NCBI GenBank assembly: GCA_035934555.1
Contig: DASYXT010000118.1
Location: 1 to 64,000, forward strand
Direction: 5' to 3'
Length of the DNA stretch: 64,000 nt
Origin: DASYXT01 sp035934555
GTDB taxonomy: Bacteria > Verrucomicrobiota > Verrucomicrobiia > Limisphaerales > UBA8199
Every line of letters starts with the position of its first letter. Position 1 is the first letter of the stretch. Below the pieces are notes generated by a model. The model was given only the letters and a program-made list of their open reading frames with translations. It did no database searches and had not been told where the DNA came from. The position numbers and the translations under genes were made by a program. Positions 25,240 to 33,807 of this stretch are shown here, piece after piece.

Positions 25240-28200
25240 ATGAAACGTGATCGGGCCGTGCGGATTTGGGCCGAGGAGGTGGTCATTCCGACCTACCTTG
25301 CCGGGCGGCCCAATCGGCACCCGATGTTCCTCGAAAAGCGGGTGTACCAAGGCAGCTCCGGGCGGGTGTATCCTTACCCGGTGATCGACCACATCAGCGA
25401 TGAACGGGTGGCAGAGCGGCATCCGGTGGTGTTCCTGGAAAATGAATACCTGAAGCTGATGGTGATGCCGCGGTTCGGCGGGCGCATCCAATATGCCTAC
25501 GACAAGACCAACGGCTATCCCTTCATTTACCACAACCGGGTGATCAAGCCGGCGCTGGTGGGCCTGGCGGGGCCGTGGCTCTCGGGCGGTATCGAGTTCA
25601 ACTGGCCGCAACATCATCGGCCCGGCACCTATTGCCCGGTCGATTACACCATCACCGCCAACCCGGACGGCAGCCAGACGCTTTGGCTGAGCGAGGTCGA
25701 GCCGATGTGGCACCTCAAGGGCACGCTCGCGCTGACCTTGCACCCCGGCAAGGCGCTGGTCGAAATCGGCATCCGCCTGTTCAACCCAACGCCGCTGCCA
25801 CAGAGCTTTCACCTGTGGACCAACCCCGCGGTTCACGTCAACGAGCATTATCAATCGGTGTTCCCGCCCGACGTACAGGCGGTCTATGACCACGGCAAAC
25901 GGGCCGTATCGGCGTTTCCAATCGCTCGCGGCGAGTATTACAAGGTCAATTACTCGCGGGGGGTGGATATTTCCTGGTACAAGAATTTGCCGGTGCCGAC
26001 GTCCTATATGGCCGCGCGGTCGGACTACGATTTTCTCGGCGGGTACGACCATCAACGGCAGGCGGGTGTGTTGCACGTCGCCGACCACCACGTCGTGCCC
26101 GGCAAGAAACAATGGGTGTGGGGCTGTGGCGATTTCGGCCGCGCCTGGGACCGCAACCTAACCGACGAAGACGGCCCCTACGCCGAGTTGATGTGCGGCG
26201 TGTTCGCCGATAACCAGCCGGATTTTTCCTGGCTCGAACCCTTCGAAGAGAAACAAGCCAAGCAGTTTTTCCTGCCGTATAAAGCGATTGGCTATGTGCG
26301 CAACGCCACCGTCGATGCCGCCGTTAGTTTGGAAATCGTGGCCGGCCGTGCGACCGTCGGGGCGTATGCGACCTCGGGATGCCCCGGCGCGACGGTGCGT
26401 CTGCGGCTCAGGGGCAACGTGCTGTGGCAAACCCGGGTGGATTTGGGGCCGGAATCGCCGTTCACCACGCCAGTGGAGCTGCCGCGCAAATTCGCGCCAC
26501 CGGAGCTGGAATTGTCGATCTGGAATGCCGAGGGCCGGCAGTTGGTCGCCTATCGGCCGGAGCCGGCCCAGGCAGAGGCGGTCCCCGAGCCGGCGCAGGC
26601 GATCCCCGAGCCGCAGAAACTGGCGAACACTGAGGCGCTTTATCTGGCCGGCCTGCACCTCGAACAGTATCGTCACGCAACCCGCGAGCCGGAGGCTTAT
26701 TACCGCGAAGCGCTGGCGCGGGACCCCGGCGATGTGCGCAATAACAATGCCCTCGGGCTGCTCTTGCTGCGGCGCGGACGATTCGCCGATGCTGAGCGCC
26801 GTTTCCGCGCCGCGCTAAAAACCCAGATGCGGCATAACCCGAACCCGGCGCACGGCGAGCCGCGCTACAATTTAGGAGTTTGCCTGCGGTATCTGGGCCG
26901 GTTGGAGGAGGCTTATGGGGCATTTTACAAAGCGGCCTGGAACGCCGCGTGCCAGGATGCGGCGTTTTTCCAACTCGCGCAATTGGCAATGATTCGCGGC
27001 GCGTTCGACGAGGCGCTCGAGTTCATCGACCGCTCGCTGGCGCGCAATAGCGGCAATCAAAAAGCCGGGCACTTGAAGATCCTGCTGCTGCGGCAGCTCG
27101 GCCGGAATGAGGCGGCCCGCCTGCTGGCGCAAGCGGCCCTCGAACGGGACCCGCTGGATTTCGGCGCGCGTTTCGAGCTGGCGCGCCTGGGCGATCCTGC
27201 CCAACAGGAGACGCTGAGGGCCTTGATGCGCGGCAACGAACACAGTTACCTCGCCATGGCGGCCGACTATGCACACGCGGGGGCTTTTGGGGACGCGATC
27301 GCCCTGCTGCAACAGGCGCTCGAGTTGCCGCCAGGCCCATCCGCGCCGGCCCACGGCGGTAGGGCTCCGGGTCATCTCGGGGAGGTCGGCATGCCGAACG
27401 GCCGGCCCATGCTTTTCTATTTCCTCGGTTACTATTCATTACTGCATCAGGACGCGTCCGGCTCAGCCCGCTTTTTCGGCCTCGCGTCGCAGCGGAACCC
27501 AGACCGCTGTTTTCCGAACAGGTTGGACAGCATTCTGGCGCTGCAAGCCGCGCTGGAACACAACCCGGCCGACGCTCGCGCGGCCCTTTATCTCGGCAAC
27601 CTGTGGTATGACAAAGGCCAGGTCGCCGAAGCCACCGCCTGTTGGGAATCGGCGCGGCGGCATGAACCCAGCCTGCCCACTGTCCACCGCAACCTGGCCC
27701 TGGTCTATTTCAACAAGCAACGCAACCCGGCCAAAGCGCTGGCCTCGCTCGAACGAGCTTTTCGCCTCGATTCGTCTGATGCACGGCTGCTCTTTGAACT
27801 GGATTTGCTGCAGCGGCGCAGCGGCGTTTCACCCAGGAAGCGCTTGGCGTTTCTGCAAACCCATCGCGGGATTGTCGAAAAACGTGAGGACCTGCTGCTG
27901 GAATGGATTACGTTGCTCAACCTTTTGGGCCGGCACCAGGAGGCGCTCGACCTGCTCCTGGCGCGGCAGTTTCACCCCTGGGAAGGCGGCGAGGGCAAGG
28001 TCACCGGCCAATATGTCCTCAGCTTGCTTGAATTAGCCAAGCAGAAGCTGACTGGAGTAAGCCTGCGCGGCAAGGGACGGAGCGGAGATGGAGCCTTTCG
28101 GGACGGCGAGGGGCAGCGCGAGGCGGCACGACAAGCAGCAGCGGATGCGGCGCAGTTGCTCAAGCGGGCGCGGGCGTATCCGCCCAATCTCGGCGAAGGC

Positions 28201-28809
28201 AAACTACATGGCGCGCAGGAGAACCAGGTGCTCTATTGGCTGGGCATGGCCCGCGAGCAATTGGGTGAAGCGGATGCTGCCAGAGAAGCGTGGAGGCAGG
28301 CCGCGACCGGCATGTCGGTGCCTACGCCCGCGGTATATTATAACGATCAAAACCCGGAAACGATTTATTACCAGGGTCTCGCTTTGCAAAAGCTTGGGCG
28401 GCCGGCCGCTGCCCGCGCAAGATTTCAGACGCTGGTGAATTTCGGCAAAGCCCATCTGCGCGATCATGTGGTGCTCGATTATTTCGCGGTTTCACTGCCG
28501 GAGTTCCTCGTCTTTGACGATGATTTGGATCTGCGCAACCAGGTCAACTGCCGCTTCTTGATGGCGCTGGGCCAAATCGGCCTGCGCCGAACGGTGGAAG
28601 GTCGCAAACAACTCGAGCGGGTGCTGAAACTTGATCCGAACCACCTGGGCGCGCTGCTACAGCAGCGAGCACTCAGAGGCGCGGGCACTTTAATCTGCAG
28701 CAACGGGCAATCCCTGAGCACGCCCGCGAATCGGCGTAACTCTGCCGCACCGAAATCACTGCGGAATAATGTCCGCGCGGCGGTAAACCTCCCGAGCGTC
28801 AGCCCATGA
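25240..28809 (+). CDS. DUF5107 domain protein with C-terminal tetratricopeptide repeats
   Basis: A 1,189-residue protein. Residues ~15-330 are a DUF5107 domain, an aldose-mutarotase-like beta fold found next to sugar-use genes: GRVYPYPVIDHI, LENEYLKLMVMPRFGGRIQYAYDKT, GGIEFNWPQHHRPGTYCPVDY. A beta linker follows, then from ~440 to ~1150 many TPR helices (EAYYREALARDPGDVRNNNALGLLLLRRG and others). The last ~40 residues are encoded by a palindromic repeat doublet. No signal peptide is evident, so it may be cytoplasmic. Its stop overlaps the start of the sugar porter by four bases (ATGA). Probably a sensor or binding component of carbohydrate use; biochemical role unknown. Confidence 0.85.
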   Translation: MKRDRAVRIWAEEVVIPTYLAGRPNRHPMFLEKRVYQGSSGRVYPYPVIDHISDERVAERHPVVFLENEYLKLMVMPRFGGRIQYAYDKTNGYPFIYHNRVIKPALVGLAGPWLSGGIEFNWPQHHRPGTYCPVDYTITANPDGSQTLWLSEVEPMWHLKGTLALTLHPGKALVEIGIRLFNPTPLPQSFHLWTNPAVHVNEHYQSVFPPDVQAVYDHGKRAVSAFPIARGEYYKVNYSRGVDISWYKNLPVPTSYMAARSDYDFLGGYDHQRQAGVLHVADHHVVPGKKQWVWGCGDFGRAWDRNLTDEDGPYAELMCGVFADNQPDFSWLEPFEEKQAKQFFLPYKAIGYVRNATVDAAVSLEIVAGRATVGAYATSGCPGATVRLRLRGNVLWQTRVDLGPESPFTTPVELPRKFAPPELELSIWNAEGRQLVAYRPEPAQAEAVPEPAQAIPEPQKLANTEALYLAGLHLEQYRHATREPEAYYREALARDPGDVRNNNALGLLLLRRGRFADAERRFRAALKTQMRHNPNPAHGEPRYNLGVCLRYLGRLEEAYGAFYKAAWNAACQDAAFFQLAQLAMIRGAFDEALEFIDRSLARNSGNQKAGHLKILLLRQLGRNEAARLLAQAALERDPLDFGARFELARLGDPAQQETLRALMRGNEHSYLAMAADYAHAGAFGDAIALLQQALELPPGPSAPAHGGRAPGHLGEVGMPNGRPMLFYFLGYYSLLHQDASGSARFFGLASQRNPDRCFPNRLDSILALQAALEHNPADARAALYLGNLWYDKGQVAEATACWESARRHEPSLPTVHRNLALVYFNKQRNPAKALASLERAFRLDSSDARLLFELDLLQRRSGVSPRKRLAFLQTHRGIVEKREDLLLEWITLLNLLGRHQEALDLLLARQFHPWEGGEGKVTGQYVLSLLELAKQKLTGVSLRGKGRSGDGAFRDGEGQREAARQAAADAAQLLKRARAYPPNLGEGKLHGAQENQVLYWLGMAREQLGEADAAREAWRQAATGMSVPTPAVYYNDQNPETIYYQGLALQKLGRPAAARARFQTLVNFGKAHLRDHVVLDYFAVSLPEFLVFDDDLDLRNQVNCRFLMALGQIGLRRTVEGRKQLERVLKLDPNHLGALLQQRALRGAGTLICSNGQSLSTPANRRNSAAPKSLRNNVRAAVNLPSVSP
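28676..28780. repeat. Palindromic doublet repeat, copy 2 (inside a coding sequence)
   Basis: A diverged copy of the doublet at 15767-15870: left arm at 28676-28703 (GCGGGCACTTTAATCTGCAG) and right arm at 28758-28780 (GCGGAATAATGTCCGC), with an inner spacer sharing GCAATC, CACGCC, GCGAAT and GG with copy 1. It encodes the C-terminal ~37 residues of the DUF5107-TPR protein, in the same frame as copy 1. Confidence 0.65.
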
Positions 28810-30230
28810 TTACCAGCACACCAGCGGCTGATGGTCCTCGCGTCCACACCAGCTTCAATACGGGTTATGTTTGGCGGATTTCTGTCATCGCGGCGCTGGG
28901 CGGCCTGCTGTTTGGGTATGATTGGGTGGTGATTGGCGGCGCAAAGCCTTTTTTCGAAAGGTACTTTCATCTGACGCAAGCGACGCAATCCGGTTGGGCG
29001 AACAGTTGCGCGCTAGTGGGCTGCCTGCTCGGCGCGTTGCTGGCGGGCGCACTCAGCGACAAGTTCGGGCGCAAACGGCTGCTGATTTTTTCGGCGTTTT
29101 GGTTCGCCGTGACTTCCGTCGGCAACGCGGTAGCGCCGACGTTCACCATTTTTGTCGCGTGGCGCATTTTAGGCGGCGTGGCCATCGGGTTGGCGTCGAA
29201 TCTCTCGCCGATGTACATCGCGGAGGTGGCGCCGGCCGGGCTCCGCGGGCGGTTGGTGTCCATTAACCAGCTCACGATTGTCATTGGCATTCTGCTCGCC
29301 CAAACGGTCAACTGGTATATCACCCGAAAGCTACCGCAAGGCATCAGCGCCGAAGAATTGCTCGCCTCGTGGTACGGCCAGACCGGCTGGCGCTGGATGT
29401 TCGCCTTTACGGCTGTGCCGGCATTGTTCTTTTTCGCCGGTATGTTTTCCGTGCCGGAAAGCCCCCGCTGGCTGGTTAAGAATGGCAGGAGCGATTCGGC
29501 GCGGCTGATCCTGACCCGCATCGGAGGAGAGGCCTACTCGCAGAGCGAGGTGTACGACGTCCAAAACACACTCACCACGCAAGAGATCCAGCGCGTGCGC
29601 TTCGCCGACCTGCTCGACCGCCGCATGTTCCGTGTGCTCGTTTTAGGAGTCGTCCTGGCCGTCTTTCAGCAGTGGTGCGGCATCAATGTCATTTTCAACT
29701 ACGCCGAAGAAATCTTTCGCGCGGCCGGCTACGATATTTCGGACGTGCTGAAAAACATTGCCTGGACCGGCTCGGTAAACCTGGTGTTTACGCTGGTGGC
29801 GTTGGGTGTGGTGGACCGCGGAGGCCGGCGGGTGCTGATGCTGGTGGGTTCGGCAGGGTTGGCGGTGATTTATACCGTGCTGGGCTTCTGCTATCACAGC
29901 GGCGTGAAAGGCTGGCCGATGCTGGTGCTGGTGCTGTCAGCGATCGGCTGCTACGCGATGTCCCTGGCGCCGGTTACTTGGGTGGTCATTTCGGAGATTT
30001 TCCCCAACCGCATTCGCGGCGCGGCTATGTCGGTGGCGGTGAGTTCGCTGTGGGTCGCCTGTTTTATTCTGACGTACACCTTCCCCATATTGAATCGTTC
30101 CTTCGGTCCCGCGGGCACGTTCTGGCTGTACGCGGCCATTTGTGCCGCCGGGCTGGTGTTCATCGCGTTGAAGCTGCCGGAAACCAAAGGCAAATCGCTC
30201 GAACAACTTGAAAAGGAATTGGTGGAGTGA
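28806..30230 (+). CDS. Sugar porter family MFS transporter
   Basis: A 474-residue, 12-helix major facilitator of the sugar porter (XylE/GLUT) group that imports monosaccharides with protons. Signatures: GLLFGYDWVVIGGAKPF in helix 1, the DKFGRKRLL loop-2 motif, PMYIAEVAPAGLRGRLVSINQLTI, FFAGMFSVPESPRWLV, the QQWCGINVIFNYAEEIF helix-7 motif, VDRGGRRVL, and the closing PETKGKSLEQLE. Its ATG overlaps the end of the DUF5107 gene. Together with the GH2 and GH44 genes downstream it forms a carbohydrate-use block. Substrate not predictable beyond a small sugar. Confidence 0.93.
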   Translation: MITSTPAADGPRVHTSFNTGYVWRISVIAALGGLLFGYDWVVIGGAKPFFERYFHLTQATQSGWANSCALVGCLLGALLAGALSDKFGRKRLLIFSAFWFAVTSVGNAVAPTFTIFVAWRILGGVAIGLASNLSPMYIAEVAPAGLRGRLVSINQLTIVIGILLAQTVNWYITRKLPQGISAEELLASWYGQTGWRWMFAFTAVPALFFFAGMFSVPESPRWLVKNGRSDSARLILTRIGGEAYSQSEVYDVQNTLTTQEIQRVRFADLLDRRMFRVLVLGVVLAVFQQWCGINVIFNYAEEIFRAAGYDISDVLKNIAWTGSVNLVFTLVALGVVDRGGRRVLMLVGSAGLAVIYTVLGFCYHSGVKGWPMLVLVLSAIGCYAMSLAPVTWVVISEIFPNRIRGAAMSVAVSSLWVACFILTYTFPILNRSFGPAGTFWLYAAICAAGLVFIALKLPETKGKSLEQLEKELVE

Positions 30231-30237
30231 GCGAGCA

Positions 30238-30346
30238 GAGGTCAGAGATCAGGGGTCAGGGTCGATTGTGTGGACATGAATGATGCTCTCATTAACACCC
30301 CAGATGCCAGCTCAATCGAAAATCGTAAATCCAAAATCGAAAATTC
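30238..30346. repeat. Dispersed simple repeats: TCAGAG-type and AATCGAAAAT-type
   Basis: 30238-30268 has iterated six/seven-base units of the form (A/G)TCAG(A/G)G. 30312-30346 has iterated AATCGAAAATCGTAAATCC-like units. The second stretch lies within the first codons of the GH2 gene. A longer run of the first type recurs at 36157-36196. Confidence 0.6.
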
Positions 30347-33300
30347 TCGGCTGCTTCCTCGCCGCAAGCCTGCTCACCGCGTCCGCCTCGGAGCATTCGG
30401 ATGTCATTTCTCTGGCCGGCCGCTGGCAATTCGAGTTGGACCGGCAGAATGTCGGTGAGCAGCAGCGCTGGTTCGCGCGCAAGCTGACGGGCACAATTGA
30501 CCTGCCCGGCTCGCTCCCCGCCCAGGGGATCGGCGATGACATCTCCGTCGAAACCAAATGGACGGGCGATATTGTTGATCGGTCGTGGTACACGGCGCCC
30601 GGATACGCCAAATACCGCCAACCCGGCAACGTGAAGGTTCCCTTTTGGTTGCAGCCAAATAAGTACTACGCCGGCTTGGCGTGGTACCAACGCCCGTTCC
30701 GAATTCCCCGGGCGTGGGCCGGCCGGCGTGTCGTGTTGTCCCTGGAACGCCCGCATTGGGAAACGCGGGTTTGGGTGGACGGCAAGGAAATCGGCTCAAA
30801 CGACAGCCTTTCGACTGCGCATGAATATGAGTTGGGCACGCCACTGACCAGTGGCGAGCATCAACTCACGGTGCGGGTGAATAACAGCGTGGTGGTCGAT
30901 ATCGGCGTCAATTCTCACAGCATCACCGATCATACACAAGGAAACTGGAACGGAATTGCAGGCGCCATTTGCCTGCGCGCCACTGCGCCGGTCTGGATCG
31001 ACGAGCTGCAGGTCTATCCGCATGTCGCGACACGGTCCATCACGGTGAAAGGTCGCCTGGGCAATGGCTCCCGCGCTGCGGGCCAGGGACCGCTGCTGCT
31101 CGCATGCACACAATTCAAGAGCGGCAAACCGGCAGGCCGGGAGGAAAAGGCGTTTGAAGTAAAGTGGACGGCGGATGGCGGCACATTCGAGCAGGAGTTT
31201 CCTTTGGGCGATGGCGCCTCCACCTGGGATGAATTCAACCCAGTGGTTTATCGATTATCGGCAGACGTCGGGCCGGGCTCAGAAAAAACCGTCCAATTCG
31301 GGCTGCGCGAACTCTCGACCCAAGGCACCCAGTTTGTGCTGAATGGCCGGAAAATCTTTTTCCGCGGGACGCTCGAATGCTGCATTTTCCCAAAGACCGG
31401 TCATCCGCCAACCGACGTGGAGTCGTGGAAACGCATTATCCGGATCGCGAAGGCGCACGGGCTGAACCTGATTCGTTTTCACTCGTGGTGCCCGCCGGAA
31501 GCGGCGTTCGCAGCAGCCGACGAGCTGGGATTCTATTACCAGGTCGAAATCGCCTCCTGGGCGAACCAATCGACGACGTTGGGCGATGGCAAACCGGTTG
31601 ATGCCTGGCTATATCGGGAAGCGGCGCGGATTTTAAGAGATTACGGCAATCACCCCTGTTTTATGCTGATGCCCTATGGCAACGAGCCCGGTGGCCAGCA
31701 AGCGGGTGCGTTCCTGGCGAAGTGGGTCGAGCATTGGCGCGCGGCCGATCCGCGCCGGCTCTACACCAGCGGCTCGGGCTGGCCGCAGCTTGCCGAAAAC
31801 CAGTTTCACGTGACGCCCGACCCGCGCATCCAAGGCTGGGGCGAAGGATTGCATTCGCGTATTAATGCGCTGCCGCCGGAAACGCGCACTGATTACCGCG
31901 AATACATTCGCAAGCGCTCGGTGCCGGTTATCAGCCATGAAATCGGCCAATGGTGCGCGTATCCCGACTTCGCTGAGATTCCAGAGTACACTGGTTATCT
32001 GAAGCCGAAGAATTTCGAAATATTCCGCGACTCGCTAGCCGCGCACCACATGGCAGGCCAGGCCCGCCAATTCCTCCTGGCGTCGGGCAAACTGCAAACG
32101 CTCTGTTACAAGGAAGAGATCGAATCGGCCTTGCGCACACCCGGCATGGGCGGATTCGAGCTGCTCGATCTGCACGACTTTCCCGGGCAGGGCACGGCGC
32201 TGGTGGGCGTGCTCAACCCGTTTTGGGGCGATAAAGGCTATGTCACGGCCAAGGAATATAGCCGCTTTTGCAATGCCACAGTGCCGTTAGCGCGTCTCGC
32301 CAAACGCGTATTCACCACAGAGGAAACCTTGACGGCCGCCCTTGAAGTCGCCCATTTCGGCCCAGCGCCACTGACCAACGCCTTAGTGGACTGGGCGTTG
32401 GTGGATGCGGCAGGCAAGGGGGTCACGAATGGCGAGTGGACGATGCCGTTTGTCCCCTTAGATAACGGCATCCGCCTGGGCGAGGTTCGTATCTCTCTTG
32501 CGAACTTTAAAGCACCGGCCAAGTACCAGCTTGTGGTGAGCATCCGCGCCTGTTCGGGCCAAGGAACTTACTCCACGCGCGCTCAGCAGTTTTCCAATGA
32601 TTGGGATGTTTGGGTTTATCCGAGTCGTTTGCCGGACGACAACGCGGAAGTGATCGTTGCTACGAAGCTGAATGCCGATGTGCTGGCCGCTTTGGACCGC
32701 GGCGGCAAAGTCCTTCTGACGGTTCCCGCTGGCCGGGTCAAGGGTGACCGGCTCGGAAGAATCGCCGTTGGTTTTTCCAGTATCTTCTGGAACACGGCAT
32801 GGACGGGGCGTCAGCCGCCCCACACGTTGGGCATTCTGTGCGATCCAAAACATCCGGCTCTCGCGGAATTTCCAACGGAGTATCACAGCAATTATCAATG
32901 GTGGTACCTCGTGCACGATGCCGGGGCGATGATTCTGGATGACTTGCCGCCCAACCTCCAGCCGCTGGTACAAATCATTGACGACTGGGTCACGAACAGA
33001 AAACTGGCGCTCGCCTTCGAGGCCCGGCTCGGTCGCGGCAAGCTGGTCGTTTGCAGCATGGACCTCGAGAATGGAATCGACCGCGACCCGGTGGTGCGAC
33101 AGTTCCGCCACAGTCTTTTGGATTACATGGCCAGCCCGCGGTTTCGACCCGCCGTGGAATTAACCGCCGCGCAAGTGACTGGACTGTTCACCGACGAAAG
33201 CTTAATGCAAAAGCTGGGTGCACGCATCGCCGGCGCCGATAGCGCCCAGGACGGTTACCCGGCTGCCAACGTTCTGGATGGGGATGAGACGACGTTCTGG

Positions 33301-33624
33301 CACACAAGTTGGGAAGAGCCCCAACCCCCGTTCCCGCATCAATTCACCGTCGCGTTCCCAAAACTGGTGCGCTTGCGCGGCTTTACCGCTCTGCCGCGCC
33401 AGGATGGGAATCATAACGGTTGGATTAAGGATTACGCGTTTTACGTCAGTGAGGACGGCCAATCCTGGGGTGAACCGGTCGCACACGGCGTCTTCAGCGC
33501 GGATGCGCGGCTGAAACAGGTGCAGTTGCCCCGGCCAGTTATGGCCCGGTTTGTTCGGTTCGAAGCCTTATCGGGCTATGCCAATGGCCCGTGGGCGTCG
33601 TTGGCTGAGTTCGGGGTGCAGTGA
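30280..33624 (+). CDS. Secreted glycoside hydrolase family 2 protein with C-terminal F5/8-type-C domain
   Basis: A 1,114-residue enzyme of the beta-galactosidase/glucuronidase clan. The N-terminal sugar-binding sandwich (AWYQRPFRIPRAW, LSLERPHWETRVWVDGKEIGSND) precedes a TIM barrel with the acid/base Glu469 in GNEPGG and the probable nucleophile Glu554 in SHEIGQW. Residues ~980-1110 are a discoidin-like carbohydrate-binding domain (AANVLDGDETTFWHTSW, VRFEALSGYANGPWASLAEFGV). The signal peptide spans residues ~20-41; its lysine-rich start derives from a dispersed repeat. Starts at ATG 30280 or 30304. Likely attacks a plant or algal side-chain linkage outside the cell; exact specificity unknown. 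Confidence 0.88.
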   Translation: MMLSLTPQMPAQSKIVNPKSKILGCFLAASLLTASASEHSDVISLAGRWQFELDRQNVGEQQRWFARKLTGTIDLPGSLPAQGIGDDISVETKWTGDIVDRSWYTAPGYAKYRQPGNVKVPFWLQPNKYYAGLAWYQRPFRIPRAWAGRRVVLSLERPHWETRVWVDGKEIGSNDSLSTAHEYELGTPLTSGEHQLTVRVNNSVVVDIGVNSHSITDHTQGNWNGIAGAICLRATAPVWIDELQVYPHVATRSITVKGRLGNGSRAAGQGPLLLACTQFKSGKPAGREEKAFEVKWTADGGTFEQEFPLGDGASTWDEFNPVVYRLSADVGPGSEKTVQFGLRELSTQGTQFVLNGRKIFFRGTLECCIFPKTGHPPTDVESWKRIIRIAKAHGLNLIRFHSWCPPEAAFAAADELGFYYQVEIASWANQSTTLGDGKPVDAWLYREAARILRDYGNHPCFMLMPYGNEPGGQQAGAFLAKWVEHWRAADPRRLYTSGSGWPQLAENQFHVTPDPRIQGWGEGLHSRINALPPETRTDYREYIRKRSVPVISHEIGQWCAYPDFAEIPEYTGYLKPKNFEIFRDSLAAHHMAGQARQFLLASGKLQTLCYKEEIESALRTPGMGGFELLDLHDFPGQGTALVGVLNPFWGDKGYVTAKEYSRFCNATVPLARLAKRVFTTEETLTAALEVAHFGPAPLTNALVDWALVDAAGKGVTNGEWTMPFVPLDNGIRLGEVRISLANFKAPAKYQLVVSIRACSGQGTYSTRAQQFSNDWDVWVYPSRLPDDNAEVIVATKLNADVLAALDRGGKVLLTVPAGRVKGDRLGRIAVGFSSIFWNTAWTGRQPPHTLGILCDPKHPALAEFPTEYHSNYQWWYLVHDAGAMILDDLPPNLQPLVQIIDDWVTNRKLALAFEARLGRGKLVVCSMDLENGIDRDPVVRQFRHSLLDYMASPRFRPAVELTAAQVTGLFTDESLMQKLGARIAGADSAQDGYPAANVLDGDETTFWHTSWEEPQPPFPHQFTVAFPKLVRLRGFTALPRQDGNHNGWIKDYAFYVSEDGQSWGEPVAHGVFSADARLKQVQLPRPVMARFVRFEALSGYANGPWASLAEFGVQ

Positions 33625-33629
33625 GTGCG

Positions 33630-33690
33630 TGGAGGCGGGCTTCCACCCGCGCGGTCCAAAGGCCTGCGCGGCAAGATGCCGCGCACACCG
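33630..33690. repeat. Two adjacent short palindromes
   Basis: GCGGGCTTCCACCCGC at 33635-33650 and a perfect 7-bp stem GCGCGGC-aagat-GCCGCGC at 33666-33684, in the gap between the GH2 and GH44 genes. They look like REP-type dispersed elements and differ from the doublets at 15767 and 28676. Confidence 0.55.
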
Positions 33691-33807
33691 CAGCCAGGAT
33701 GGCCACCGCTACAGGGCCGGGTCGCGCCGCCGCGACAATGGCTGTCATTACAATTCAGGACAGGATGTAGCTGGCTCGTTCGCACCAAATCTGCCATCTT
33801 CTTAGGG

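Noticed and set aside
33625..33807. N-terminal extension of the GH44 frame by 61 codons
   Set aside because: The stretch consists of palindromic repeats, and a proper signal peptide begins at ATG 33808.
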